NCBI RefSeq assembly: GCF_040717455.1
Contig: NZ_JBFEFH010000010.1
Coordinates: 1 to 64,000, forward strand
DNA from: Tautonia sp040717455
GTDB lineage: Bacteria; Planctomycetota; Planctomycetia; Isosphaerales; Isosphaeraceae
DNA: 64,000 bases
Reading direction: 5' to 3'
The position numbers were made by a program, and so were the translations under genes. Below the pieces are notes generated by a model. That model made no database searches, was not told the DNA's origin, and saw nothing but the letters and a program-made list of their open reading frames with translations. This document shows positions 1 to 9,062 of this stretch, piece by piece. Each line of letters opens with the position of its first letter. Position 1 is the stretch's first letter.

Positions 1-160
1 GCGTTGGTCGCCGTCCGCTGGCCCGGGCGGCAACCATGTCATAGGATAACCCGTTGGGCCTCCCACGCCGTCTCCCCGGACCCCGTGCGAGCCGCCCACA
101 TCCCCTCCCTTTTTTTTGATGTGATTGGTGTGCTTGCCCGATCCCACCGGGGAGATCGCG

Positions 161-1468
161 ATGCCCGTGACCGTCCGCTGCCCGAACCCGTCGTGCGAGC
201 GGATCAACCGCTTCGACCCCTCGCTGGCCGGTCATCCCGTCCGCTGCCCGATCTGCGGATCGCGGTTCAGCCTGGCCGATGTCCCCCCCGGCGCCTCGCC
301 GGTCGGCCGCACCGGGTCGGCCGAGACGCAGGAGCTGACCACCCTGGTCAAGGGGGCCGGGGAGCGGGCTCGTCCGGATCGCGAGATGCCCCGGCAGGTC
401 GGGCGATACGTCATCAAGCGGGAGATCGGCTCCGGGGCCTTCGGCTCGGTCTACTGCGCGCATGACCCCCAGCTCGACCGGGACGTGGCCCTTAAGGTCC
501 CGCACCCGGGGGTCCTCGAAGCCCCCTCGGCCGTCGAGCGCTTCCTCCGCGAGGCCCGGGCCGCCGGCAAGCTGCGCCACGGCCACATCGTGCCCGTCTT
601 CGACGCCGGCCAGGACGACCAGGGGCACGACTACATCGCCTCGGCCTACGTCCCCGGCTCGACCGTCGCCGACCTCCTGATCGACGGCCCCCTGCCCGCC
701 CGACGCGCGGTCGAGATGATCGCCGACCTGGCCGAGGCCCTCGAACACGCGCACGAGCTGGGCATCGTCCACCGCGACATCAAGCCGTCGAACCTCCTGA
801 TCGACGCCGCCGGCGAGGTCCTGATCGCCGACTTCGGCCTCGCCCAGCACCGCGGCCCGAGCGACGCGACGATCACCGAGGTCGGCACGATCATGGGGAC
901 CCCCGGCTACATGGCCCCCGAGGTCGCCGCCGGCATCAACGGCGACGTCCCCCCGGCCAGCGACCAGTACAGCCTGGCCGTCGTCCTGTTCGAATTGCTC
1001 TGCGGCCGTCGGCCGTTCCAGGGGCCGTCGCACGTGGTCATCTACCGGAAGCTCGAAGAGCCGCCCCCGTCCCCCCGACAATTCCGGCCCGACCTCTCCC
1101 CGGCCCTCGAAGCCATCTGCGTCCGTGCCCTCTCCCGAAACCCGGACGACCGCTTCCCGACCATCGGCGAGTTCGCCCTCGCCCTCCGCTCCTGGCTCGA
1201 CTCCGGCGACGACGCGACCCGGACCGCCGGGCCGCCCCTTGCCTCCTCAACCCCCGGCGCCCCTCCTTCCTTCACTTCGACCGCTCCGGGACAAGGACCG
1301 GACTCGGACGACCTGCCTCCCCCTCCCCCGGCCCCCGAGCCTGCCCGGCGTCGGGCCTTGCCGAACCTCTCCCCCGAGCTCCGGACGGCCTTCGTCACTC
1401 TGGCCATCTGGGGCCTGATCATCCTCGGCGTCGTGATCCTCATGCTCGCCCTCTCGGGCGACTCCTGA
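161..1468 (+). CDS. Membrane-anchored Ser/Thr protein kinase with N-terminal zinc ribbon
   Basis: A 435-residue kinase of the bacterial PknB type, phosphorylating Ser/Thr on unknown partners. Residues 7-35 carry two CxxC-type pairs (CPNPSC and CPIC), a zinc ribbon common on planctomycete kinases. The kinase domain spans about 80-345: a glycine-rich loop (IGSGAFGSV), the ATP-binding lysine in VALKV, the catalytic loop HRDIKPSN near 203, DFG near 223 and APE as MAPEV. A proline-rich linker leads to one C-terminal membrane helix (about 405-430) with almost nothing beyond it, so there is no large external sensor. The start at 161 is chosen because the protein then begins directly at the zinc ribbon; an upstream start at 125 is open. 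The gene stands alone; its target is not evident. Confidence 0.9.
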   Translation: MPVTVRCPNPSCERINRFDPSLAGHPVRCPICGSRFSLADVPPGASPVGRTGSAETQELTTLVKGAGERARPDREMPRQVGRYVIKREIGSGAFGSVYCAHDPQLDRDVALKVPHPGVLEAPSAVERFLREARAAGKLRHGHIVPVFDAGQDDQGHDYIASAYVPGSTVADLLIDGPLPARRAVEMIADLAEALEHAHELGIVHRDIKPSNLLIDAAGEVLIADFGLAQHRGPSDATITEVGTIMGTPGYMAPEVAAGINGDVPPASDQYSLAVVLFELLCGRRPFQGPSHVVIYRKLEEPPPSPRQFRPDLSPALEAICVRALSRNPDDRFPTIGEFALALRSWLDSGDDATRTAGPPLASSTPGAPPSFTSTAPGQGPDSDDLPPPPPAPEPARRRALPNLSPELRTAFVTLAIWGLIILGVVILMLALSGDS

Positions 1469-1748
1469 ACCTGGAGGAGGGAGCCCCGCCTCCCGACCCT
1501 CCCGGCGGTGCTCGCCCCCCCGTTCCGAAATCCGGAACCCCTCGGGATGGCTTTACGCCCCGATCGGGCTGGGCAAATGCCCCCCGATCGCCCCGATCGC
1601 GTTCGCGCCCCGGGTTCATTGGCACAATCTCTGCATGATGTCCTTGCATCTGTTGCTCACGGCAGCTGTGTCACGCACCCGCAACCACGAAGAGAAGGAC
1701 GGCCTCTTTCAATCGAGTGATGCGGCTCGACGCGAGGCCGACAGACTC

Positions 1749-2918
1749 ATGATTCGAGCGCTTTCCTTGCTGGGGATCGGTGCCGGCCTGATGTACTACT
1801 TCGACCCCGAGCGGGGCCGTCGGCGCCGGGCCCTGGTCCGAGACCAGTTCGACCACCAGATGCACCAGCTCGAAACCCTCTCGCGGAAGGCCGGCGTCGA
1901 CGCCCGCAACCGGGCCCAGGGGCTGATCGCCGAGGGCCGGGCCGCGATGACCAGCGACCATGCCCCCGATCGGGTGATCGTCGATCGCATCCGGTCGGCC
2001 ATCGGCCGCGTCGCCTCGCACCCGAGGAACATCACCGTCTCGGTCCTGGACGGCCAGGCGACCGTCAGCGGCCCGGTCCTGCCCGACGAGGTCGAGCCCC
2101 TGCTCGACACGGTCGCCTCGACCCGGGGTGTGATCGGGGTCATCGACCACCTCCAGCCGCACTACGGCCCCGACACCCTCGAAGCCCCCTTGCACGATCG
2201 GGTCCGGCGCCGGAGCAGTGCCCGGCCCGACCCGACCCCGGCCCAGTGGGACCCCTCGGCCCGGCTGCTCGCCGGGGCCTCGGGCGGTGCCCTGCTGCTG
2301 GGCGGCCTGGCGCGGGGCGGGTTGCTCGGCCTGGCCGGCGGGCTCGCCGGGGCGGGCCTGCTCAGCCGGTCCCTCGCCGACCTGCCGCTCCAGACCCTGC
2401 TCGGGGCCGACGGCGGCAATCGCGCCTTCGAGTCGCACGACTCGATCACGATCCAGGCCCCGGTCGAGGACGTCTTCGCCTTCTTGACCGATTACGAGAA
2501 CTATCCCCACGTCCTGCCGAACGTCCGCGACGTCCAGAAGGTCGGGCAACACCACTGGCGATGGTCCCTGATCGGCCCCGGGGGCATCACGTTCGAGGTC
2601 GAGGACATCATCACCCGGTTCGAGCCGAACCAGGCCGTCGCCTGGCACAGCTCCGGCCAGTCGGAGCTGCGCTACGCCGGGGCCGCCCGCTACGTCGCCC
2701 AGCCCGACGGCGGCACGACGGTCCACGCCTCGATGTCCTACAGCCCCCCCGGCGGCGCCCTCGGCCATGGCCTCGCCTGGCTGGCCGGCTATTCCCCGAA
2801 GCACCAGCTCCAGCAGATCCTGTTGCGCACCAAGGCGTTCCTCGAGACCGGCAAGGTCCCCCACGACGCCTACGACCCGACGCCCCCCCCGCACCATCGC
2901 GTCCGGTCCGGGGCCTGA
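1749..2918 (+). CDS. BON domain and SRPBCC (START-like) domain membrane protein
   Basis: About 389 residues. The N-terminus has a short hydrophobic stretch followed by YYFDPERGRRRR, a form seen in envelope proteins. Residues about 75-135 look like a BON domain, a small domain thought to bind phospholipid or membrane. A glycine/leucine-rich stretch (about 170-205) probably crosses or inserts into the membrane. Residues about 225-375 look like a SRPBCC ligand-binding fold of the polyketide-cyclase type (VEDVFAFLTDYENYPHVLP). This combination suggests a lipid-handling or stress-related envelope protein; no enzyme activity can be claimed. The start at 1749 is preferred because the preceding 38 residues are not protein-like; 1635 is possible. 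Confidence 0.72.
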   Translation: MIRALSLLGIGAGLMYYFDPERGRRRRALVRDQFDHQMHQLETLSRKAGVDARNRAQGLIAEGRAAMTSDHAPDRVIVDRIRSAIGRVASHPRNITVSVLDGQATVSGPVLPDEVEPLLDTVASTRGVIGVIDHLQPHYGPDTLEAPLHDRVRRRSSARPDPTPAQWDPSARLLAGASGGALLLGGLARGGLLGLAGGLAGAGLLSRSLADLPLQTLLGADGGNRAFESHDSITIQAPVEDVFAFLTDYENYPHVLPNVRDVQKVGQHHWRWSLIGPGGITFEVEDIITRFEPNQAVAWHSSGQSELRYAGAARYVAQPDGGTTVHASMSYSPPGGALGHGLAWLAGYSPKHQLQQILLRTKAFLETGKVPHDAYDPTPPPHHRVRSGA

Positions 2919-2986
2919 TCCGGCCTCGTCTTGCCTCGCCTCGCAGCCCCTCCCAAGCCATCGCCCCTCCGGGCGGTGGCTTTTCT

Positions 2987-3071
2987 CGTAGGGTGCCGTC
3001 GAGTCCTCGAAGCACCCCCTGCGCTTCGAATACGGATCGGTGCGTCTTCGAGGACTCGACGGCACCCTACG
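2987..3071. repeat. Palindromic repeat element with perfect 26-nt inverted arms
   Basis: Arms at 2987-3012 and 3046-3071 are exact reverse complements over 26 nt. The 33-nt loop has a second short complementary pair just inside (GCACC and GGTGC), so the hairpin could be longer. It fills most of the 307-nt gap between the BON-SRPBCC gene and the next small gene; nothing else is visible in that gap. The length and perfection point to a REP or MITE-like element, not a plain terminator, as no T-tract follows. Copies elsewhere in the genome would settle this. Confidence 0.75.
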
Positions 3072-3225
3072 GGAGGGTCGTCGTCCTTGCCCCGGCTGCG
3101 GGCCCGGACTTCGTGACAAGTCCTCCTGCCCGTGACTATCATGAGTTCAGCGATCCTCCCCACGGGCGCGGCACGACGCGTGTCGCCGACGCTCGGCCGC
3201 AACCCCCGAAGGTCCTTGCCCTCCG

Positions 3226-3534
3226 ATGTCTCAGTCTCGCCTGGTCCCGCTCGACCACCCCGAGGTCGCCCCGCTGACCATCTCGGCCCGGCTCCGCTCG
3301 CAACTGGTCTATTTCATGTCCGCACCCGACGCACCGGGCGTGCCGCCGCTCGGGCCGCACGAATACTGGATCGCCCGCGAGGAGGTCGAACGCGCCCTCG
3401 ATGAGGGGGTCGTCCTGCTCGTCTCCCCCCTCGACACCGAGAACTTCACCGAGGTCGAGATCAACGAGGACCAGGAAGCCCTGCTCGAATGGCTCCGCGA
3501 GCACGACGTCCAGCACTTCCGCATCGATTCCTGA
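3226..3534 (+). CDS. Small conserved hypothetical protein, 102 aa
   Basis: An acidic soluble protein of 102 residues with no signal peptide or membrane segment. The sequence has the codon pattern of a real gene and a well-formed alpha/beta look (for example HEYWIAREEVERALDEGVV). I do not recognise the family. It stands alone on the plus strand between a palindromic repeat and the convergent DUF1501 gene. Confidence 0.7.
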   Translation: MSQSRLVPLDHPEVAPLTISARLRSQLVYFMSAPDAPGVPPLGPHEYWIAREEVERALDEGVVLLVSPLDTENFTEVEINEDQEALLEWLREHDVQHFRIDS

Positions 3535-3681
3535 GCGTGCGCAAGGGCCGCCGTCGGGCGAGGCGACACGAGGCGAGGCGATCCGCCCAGACAATCACCC
3601 GCCCGCCCAGCCGAGGCGGCCGTTCCCGGCACGAACTGCCCTGGCCTCGCGAGCCGCGATCCGGCATCGATCCGACTGCAA

Positions 3682-3706
3682 GGCCCGCGCGTACGGAACG
3701 CGGGCC
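3682..3706 (-). terminator. Candidate hairpin terminator after the DUF1501 gene
   Basis: GGCCCGCG (3682-3689) pairs with CGCGGGCC (3699-3706), an 8-bp GC stem with a 9-nt loop, 12 nt beyond the stop codon of the minus-strand DUF1501 gene. The U-tract is weak, so this may stop transcription only partly or in both directions. Confidence 0.45.
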
Positions 3707-3717
3707 GTTCGGTCGCC

Positions 3718-5175
3718 TCAGAACAGCTCGGCGATCGGTTCCCCCCGATCGACGATCGCCCGGGGCCGACCGTCCTTCTCGAGGTAGTGGGCGTCGAGCG
3801 GGACCCCCATGTGCTTGTAGATCGTCGCGGCCAGGTCGCCGGGGGTCACCGGACGATCCTTGATGTGGCCGCCGTCGGGCATCGACGAGCCGATCACCTG
3901 GCCGTGGTTCAAGCCGCCGCCGGCCATGCACATCGACATGACGCCGGTCCAGTGGTTCCGCCCGTCGGTGCTGCCCTGGGTGCCCAGTTGGGGCGTCCGG
4001 CCGAACTCCCCCTGCGCGATCACGAGCACGTCGTCGAGCAGGCCGAGCCGCTCCAGGTCGTCGACCAGGGTCGTGATCAGGTGATCAAACAGCGGCAGCA
4101 AGGGCTTCAGCCCCTTGCTGATGCCGCCATAGGGCGGGATGTTGTCGCCGTGGTTGTCCCAGGTGCCCGAGGCCGGGTGGTAGCTCAGGTCGAGCGTCAC
4201 GAACGAGACGCCCGACTCGACCAGACGCCGGGCGAGCAACGCCTGCTGACACCAGAGGTGCTTGCCGTAGCGGTCGCGGATCTCCTGCGGCTCCCGCTCC
4301 AGGTCGAAGGCGTCCCGGGCGCGTCGGCCGGCGATCAGCTCGATCGCCTGGCGGCCGTAGTCGTCCATCGCATCGACCGAGGGAGACGACTCGATCGCCC
4401 GTCGGGTGTCGTCGAACTGTTCGAGCAGCGATCGACGCCCCCGGATCCGCTGCTCGGTCAGGCCGCTGGGCAGGTTGAACAGCTCGGCGTTGCTCATCCG
4501 GCCGGAATCGACACCGACGTTGTTGTAGATCGGCAGCCGCGCGGCCTGGTTGGCGATGAACGGGTCGTATTCCTTGCCCAGGACCCCGGCATAGGCGATG
4601 TGCGTCCGGGAGGTCTGGAAGGCGACGTACGGCGGCATCCCCGGATGATTCGCCCCGCGGTGCTTGGCCACGACCGAGCCGATGGCCGGGTACGAATCCC
4701 CCCTCGGGTTGATCCGCGGGGCGGCTTCCAGGTTGCCGGTCTGGAAGACCTTGTTCGGCTCGTGATTGCTGTGGGCCGCATCCACCGATCGAAGTATGGT
4801 GAACTTGTCGAGCATCGCCGCCTGCTTCGGCAGGTGCTCGCAGATATGCACACCGGGCAGGGCGGTCTGGATCACGCCGAACGGGCCACGGTTCTCGTAC
4901 GGGCGGTCGGGCTTCGGGTCCCAGGTGTCGATCTGGCTCGGGCCGCCGGCCATCCACAGCAGAATCACCGCCTTGCGCCCGGCGATCGGCCGGCCGGCCT
5001 CCGACGCGGCGGCCCGCTGTCGCAGCAGGTCCGGGAGCGTCAGGCCCGCGATCCCGGCCATGCCCGCCTTGAGCATGTTGCGGCGGGTCACGAGCATCAG
5101 GCCTTCCCGATCGGTCGCGTTCAGGTGGCGAAAGGCGTGGTCGTGGTTGTGGCCGTGCGGCTCCATCGGCATCAT
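3718..5175 (-). CDS. DUF1501 family exported protein (Tat signal)
   Basis: A 485-residue member of the DUF1501 family, an alkaline-phosphatase/sulfatase-like fold expanded in Planctomycetes and of unproven activity. A twin-arginine stretch (TRRNMLKAGMAG, about 30-42) suggests Tat export. Typical family blocks follow: GGPSQIDTWDPKP, the HSNHEPN region and a C-terminal GEFGRTPQ and GRNHW pair. In this phylum such genes usually accompany PSCyt1/DUF1549/DUF1553 cytochromes; here the neighbour is a second DUF1501 gene upstream (118 nt away, same strand), and no cytochrome partner is next to it. The exact start is uncertain because several methionines precede the twin arginines. Confidence 0.93.
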   Translation of the reverse strand: MMPMEPHGHNHDHAFRHLNATDREGLMLVTRRNMLKAGMAGIAGLTLPDLLRQRAAASEAGRPIAGRKAVILLWMAGGPSQIDTWDPKPDRPYENRGPFGVIQTALPGVHICEHLPKQAAMLDKFTILRSVDAAHSNHEPNKVFQTGNLEAAPRINPRGDSYPAIGSVVAKHRGANHPGMPPYVAFQTSRTHIAYAGVLGKEYDPFIANQAARLPIYNNVGVDSGRMSNAELFNLPSGLTEQRIRGRRSLLEQFDDTRRAIESSPSVDAMDDYGRQAIELIAGRRARDAFDLEREPQEIRDRYGKHLWCQQALLARRLVESGVSFVTLDLSYHPASGTWDNHGDNIPPYGGISKGLKPLLPLFDHLITTLVDDLERLGLLDDVLVIAQGEFGRTPQLGTQGSTDGRNHWTGVMSMCMAGGGLNHGQVIGSSMPDGGHIKDRPVTPGDLAATIYKHMGVPLDAHYLEKDGRPRAIVDRGEPIAELF

Positions 5176-5293
5176 TCAGCTCCCGAGAGGAAAAACGGGG
5201 GGAAGCCCGGATCCTTTCCTTGGGGTGGCCCGGCGTCGATCGGGAGAGGAAGACGCCGGGCACCGGATCGGGCCTCGTATTCGGTGGGTCGGG

Positions 5294-6805
5294 TCAGGCG
5301 AGGGCCTCGGGAATCACCGAGGCCTCGGGCACGAGCGGGAGGGGACGCCCCTGACGGTCGTGCCACTCGCTGCCCGGGTCGATCCCCAGCAGGTGCACGA
5401 TCGTCGCCAGGACATCCTTGGGAGAGATGGGTCGATCGACCGGGTCCGAGGCGATCCGGTCGGACTTGCCGACGACCTGCCCCCGGGCGACCCCGCCGCC
5501 GGCCATCAAGAGGGAGTAGCAGCGCGACCAGTGGTCGCGGCCCCCGCCGCCCGCGATGTTGCTGATCCGGGGGGTCCGGCCGTGTTCGCTCAGGACGACC
5601 ACCAGTGTCTCGTCGAGCAACCCGCGCTGGTCGAGGTCGAGCAGGAGGCCGGAGAGGGTCCGATCCAGGCCCGGCATCAGCTCGTCCTTCATCCGGGGGT
5701 AGTGGTCCCAGTGGGTATCCCAGCCGTAGCCGGCCAGGCCGTACTCGTCCCAGAAGACCGAGACGAACCGGCCGCCGGCCTCGACCAGGCGGCGGGCCGT
5801 CAGGCTGGCCTGGCCGAAGAGGGTCATGCCGTAGAGGTCCCGGGTCGATTCCGACTCCTCCGACAGGTCGAACGCCCGCGCGAGCTTGCCCGACTGCATC
5901 ATGCCGAAGGCCATCGCCCGCTGGTCATCGACGCTGCCGACGCGGTCCATCGCCGCGTCGAGTCCCGGCCGGGCCCGCTCGATCTGCTGGAGCAGCGACC
6001 GGCGGCGGTCGAGGCGGTCGAGCGTCAACTCGGGGGGCCGGCCGGTCACCTCGGCCAGGCGGAAGCGGCTGTCGGGGGTGATCCCGCGGTACAGCTCGGG
6101 GCCTTCCCAGGTCTTGCCGGCGAGGGTCTTGCGGGCCGAGACCGTCCCCCGCCCCTGGAACTCGGTCCAGACCGGGTCGAACGACGGCCCGAGGAACCCG
6201 CCGTACGGGCCGGCCCGGGCCACCTCCCCCGTCCGCTGCGTGCTGAACGCCCAGGGCAAGGCGACGTTCCGGGGGACCGGGGGCACGAACCCTTCGGGCG
6301 CCTGGCGCCGGTCCATGTAGTCGACGGCCGAGCCGATGTAGGGCCAGTGGGCGGCGTCCCTCGGGTTCAGCTCCATCGGCAGCTCGATCCGGGGGGTCGC
6401 CGTCGTGGCGAAGGCGACGCCGTGGATCGGGTACGGATGCGTGACCGACCGCAAGACGGTCACGCGGTCCATCACCTTCGCCATCCGGGGGAACCCCTCG
6501 CCGATGGCCAGCCCCGGCACGTTGCTCGGGATCGTCCCCAGGTCGCCGCGGACCTCGTACGGGGCGTCGGGCTTCGGGTCGAACGTCTCGATCTGGCTCG
6601 GGGCGCCGTACAGGTACAGCAGGATGCACGACTTCGCCTTGCCGAACCCGGGGAGCCGCGACGCCGACTCCGCGCCGATCGCCGGCCCCGCCGGCACGCC
6701 CGCCCCCGCTCCCAGTCCGAGGAGGCCGAGCGCCCCGACCTGCATCAGGTCGCGTCGGGTCATGCCGTCGCAGAGCCGCTTCGGGCCACCGAGGACTCGG
6801 ATCAT
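5294..6805 (-). CDS. DUF1501 family exported protein, first of tandem pair
   Basis: A 503-residue DUF1501 paralogue, first in the minus-strand pair. The Tat-like signal is MTRRDLMQVGALG at about residue 15, so translation may begin there (6763) instead of at 6805. Family blocks: GAPSQIETFDPKPD, SVTHPYPIHG, SEHGRTPR and GRDHW. It differs clearly from the downstream copy, so the pair is an old duplication or two separate acquisitions, not a recent one. Probable role: periplasmic hydrolase-like protein of unknown substrate. Confidence 0.93.
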   Translation of the reverse strand: MIRVLGGPKRLCDGMTRRDLMQVGALGLLGLGAGAGVPAGPAIGAESASRLPGFGKAKSCILLYLYGAPSQIETFDPKPDAPYEVRGDLGTIPSNVPGLAIGEGFPRMAKVMDRVTVLRSVTHPYPIHGVAFATTATPRIELPMELNPRDAAHWPYIGSAVDYMDRRQAPEGFVPPVPRNVALPWAFSTQRTGEVARAGPYGGFLGPSFDPVWTEFQGRGTVSARKTLAGKTWEGPELYRGITPDSRFRLAEVTGRPPELTLDRLDRRRSLLQQIERARPGLDAAMDRVGSVDDQRAMAFGMMQSGKLARAFDLSEESESTRDLYGMTLFGQASLTARRLVEAGGRFVSVFWDEYGLAGYGWDTHWDHYPRMKDELMPGLDRTLSGLLLDLDQRGLLDETLVVVLSEHGRTPRISNIAGGGGRDHWSRCYSLLMAGGGVARGQVVGKSDRIASDPVDRPISPKDVLATIVHLLGIDPGSEWHDRQGRPLPLVPEASVIPEALA

Positions 6806-7261
6806 GAGACGGTCCCCCTCCCCTTTCTGGGCCGGGGCTGGTCGCCTCCCGGCGTGTGTTCAACAGGAGTGTAACACCTTCTCGTTGTAGCAGAACACGG
6901 AACCGGGGGGAAGACGTTGCCATCGACGGCCCCTCTGCCGAGCAACGCCGAGGATCGGGTCGGGGGGCTTCTCGGGGACAGGACGGCGGCATCGGCCCCG
7001 CACCCCTCCCCCGGGAGCGGCGACGGCCGGGCCGATCCGGCAAGGGCGACCGGCAGAGAGTTGGGACAGGTCGGGATGTCCTGCCGCTCATAACCCTAGA
7101 GACTGCGAGTTGGCGTCGGGGCCGGATCCGCTCCCCCGGGCCTCCGTCGCGGCCGATCGGCCCCGGAACGACGAGCGCCCCTCGCTCGAATCAGCCGGCC
7201 GGTGGGGGTCGGCCTCGCGACCGACGGTGTTGTTCCCCTTTGCGAAATCGGAGCCCTGGCG
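6806..7261. other. Intergenic region between divergent DUF1501 and HlyD-like genes
   Basis: 456 nt with no gene I can support. It must hold the promoters of both divergent genes. The lower-GC stretch at about 6855-6900 is the most likely place for the minus-strand promoter (a TACACT-like -10 can be read on that strand), but no convincing -35 was found. No strong hairpin. Confidence 0.4.
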
Positions 7262-8758
7262 ATGCGACTCGTGACTCCGACCAGGCTGCTCGTGCTGGCG
7301 ATCCCGATGGCGGCGATGACCGGGTTCGCCGGGCTCACCGGGGCCGAACGCTGGCCCTGGGACCGGGATCGCCGGCCGGAAGGCCCCCCGGTGGCGAAGG
7401 TCGAGCGGCTCGACCCCCAGACCCGCTTCGGCCTGACGGTCCCTGGCCAGGTCAAGAGCGCCCAGTACACGATGATCGAGTGCGAGGTCGAGAACATCAG
7501 CGGCGCCGGACTGCCCACCACGGGCGGGGGCGGCGGCGGCCGCCGAGGCGGGCGGTCGCAGACCCCGGCGGGCCTGACCATCATCAGCCTCGTGCCCGAG
7601 GGGACTTACGTCCGCGCCGGCCAGGTCCTGGCCGAGATCGACCCCTCCCGCTTCATCGAGATCGCCCGCCTCCTGCGCATCAGCGTCGAGGAGGCCCAGG
7701 CGGTCGAGGCCAAGGCCCGCTACGACCTCCAGGCCGCCGAGATCGCCCTGGCCGAATACCTCGACGGGGTCCGGCTCGAGACCTTGATGCAGCTCGAAGG
7801 CCAGGTCGCCCTGGCGAAGTCGCAGGTCCAGCAGCAGAGCGACCACCTGGACTGGACCAACCGCATCCTGCCCCTCGGGTATGTCTCGCTCTCGGCCCTC
7901 CGCGACGAGGCCATCTCGATGCTCAGCGCCCAGTTGGCCCTCGAACAGGCCGAGCGTGCCCTGGCCGACTACCGCAGCTACACCGAGCCGAAGCTGACGC
8001 GGCAGCTCGAGGCCCGGCTCGACCAGGCCCGGGCCACCTACACCTTCGCCCAGCGCCGTCGCGAGATGGACGAGGATCGCCTGGCCCTGGCCGAGCAGCA
8101 GATCGAACGCTGCACGATCCGGGCCCCGCACGACGGCCAGCTCGTCTACGGCACCACCCGGGACGACACGCCCATCCGCCTCGGCCTGGAGGTCTACCGC
8201 CGGATGCGCCTGTTCATGCTGCCCGACCTGGAACGCCCGGTCGTCCAGGCCCAGGTCAACCAGACGCAGATCTGGATGGTCTCCGAGGGCCAGGAGGCCC
8301 TGGTCCGGGTGGACGCCAAGCCGGGCCTCGTCCTGCGGGGCAAGGTCGCGAGCGTCTCCCCCTTCGTCGACAACGAGGACCGCATGGCCCAGCTCTCCGG
8401 GATCATGCGTTACAACGTCCGGATCGACCTCGAGGACAGAGAGCGGTTGCTCCCCGGCCTGAGCGCCGAGGTCGAGATCCTGATCCCGGCGACGCAAGAC
8501 GCCCTGACGATCCCCGCCGAGGCGCTGAGCGTCGTCGGCAACCAAACGATTTGCTACGTCCTCGGCCCCGGCGGCGTCGAACCGCGGCCCGTCGGCGTGC
8601 TCCCCGGCTCGGTCGAGCGGTTGCAGGTCGTCGAGGGGCTGTCCGAGGGCGAGCAGGTCATCCTCGGCCCCTACGACCCCTCATCCGAGCCGCTCCCCCC
8701 GCCGCCGTCCCAGCCCGAGCTGACCGCCTCCGCCTCCGAAGGCGCGGGGACGGCCTAG
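7262..8758 (+). CDS. HlyD/MacA-type membrane fusion protein (efflux adaptor)
   Basis: 498 residues. An N-terminal hydrophobic anchor (about 5-25) is followed by the adaptor plan: a first half-lipoyl strand (VPEGTYVRAGQVLAEIDPS), a long alpha-helical hairpin rich in Gln, Glu and Ala (about 135-280), a second lipoyl half (IRAPHDGQLVYG) and beta-barrel and C-terminal membrane-proximal domains. Such proteins link an inner-membrane pump (ABC MacB type or RND) to the outer membrane. No pump or outer-membrane channel gene lies next to it, so it is an orphan adaptor here. A Gly-rich insert (about residues 80-95) is unusual. The start at 7262 gives the signal anchor directly; 7202 adds a leader with no support. 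Confidence 0.88.
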   Translation: MRLVTPTRLLVLAIPMAAMTGFAGLTGAERWPWDRDRRPEGPPVAKVERLDPQTRFGLTVPGQVKSAQYTMIECEVENISGAGLPTTGGGGGGRRGGRSQTPAGLTIISLVPEGTYVRAGQVLAEIDPSRFIEIARLLRISVEEAQAVEAKARYDLQAAEIALAEYLDGVRLETLMQLEGQVALAKSQVQQQSDHLDWTNRILPLGYVSLSALRDEAISMLSAQLALEQAERALADYRSYTEPKLTRQLEARLDQARATYTFAQRRREMDEDRLALAEQQIERCTIRAPHDGQLVYGTTRDDTPIRLGLEVYRRMRLFMLPDLERPVVQAQVNQTQIWMVSEGQEALVRVDAKPGLVLRGKVASVSPFVDNEDRMAQLSGIMRYNVRIDLEDRERLLPGLSAEVEILIPATQDALTIPAEALSVVGNQTICYVLGPGGVEPRPVGVLPGSVERLQVVEGLSEGEQVILGPYDPSSEPLPPPPSQPELTASASEGAGTA

Positions 8759-8823
8759 CAGCGCCTCCGCCCGCTTCTCGCCTCACTCAACGTCCCCGCT
8801 CCCTTTGGGCGAGTCTTGCCTCC

Positions 8824-8997
8824 GCCCCCCTCTCCCCGCCCGCGGGGAGAGGGATCCCGTCCAGATCACAAACCGTCACGTCCGGCTCCCAGCCCCCTCA
8901 CCCGGCCTTGCGGCCACCCTCTCCCCCGCAATGCGGGGGCGAGGGATCAATCTGCCCCCTCTCCCCGCAGGCGGGGAGAGGGCCGGGGTGAGGGGCC
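8824..8997. repeat. Cluster of CTCTCCCC palindromic elements
   Basis: Three palindromes lie in the gap between convergent genes: about 8828-8853, 8916-8946 and 8955-8982. Each pairs a CTCTCCCC-type arm with GGGGAGAG or a close variant. An outer pair, CCCCTCACCC near 8894 and GGGGTGAGGGG near 8986, encloses the last two. The same family recurs at 34425-34612 and 61358-61390. The whole 304-nt gap is otherwise empty. These hairpins may also end transcription of the two convergent genes. Confidence 0.75.
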
Positions 8998-9062
8998 CTC
9001 GCGTCCGAAGCCGAGCCCGGCGTCCTGTCTGTCCCAGGCAATCGCCAAACTCAAGCAACGGC

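Noticed and set aside
3787..5565. Plus-strand frame of 592 codons across the DUF1501 gene
   Set aside because: It is antisense to a clearly recognised DUF1501 protein and shows no family motif.
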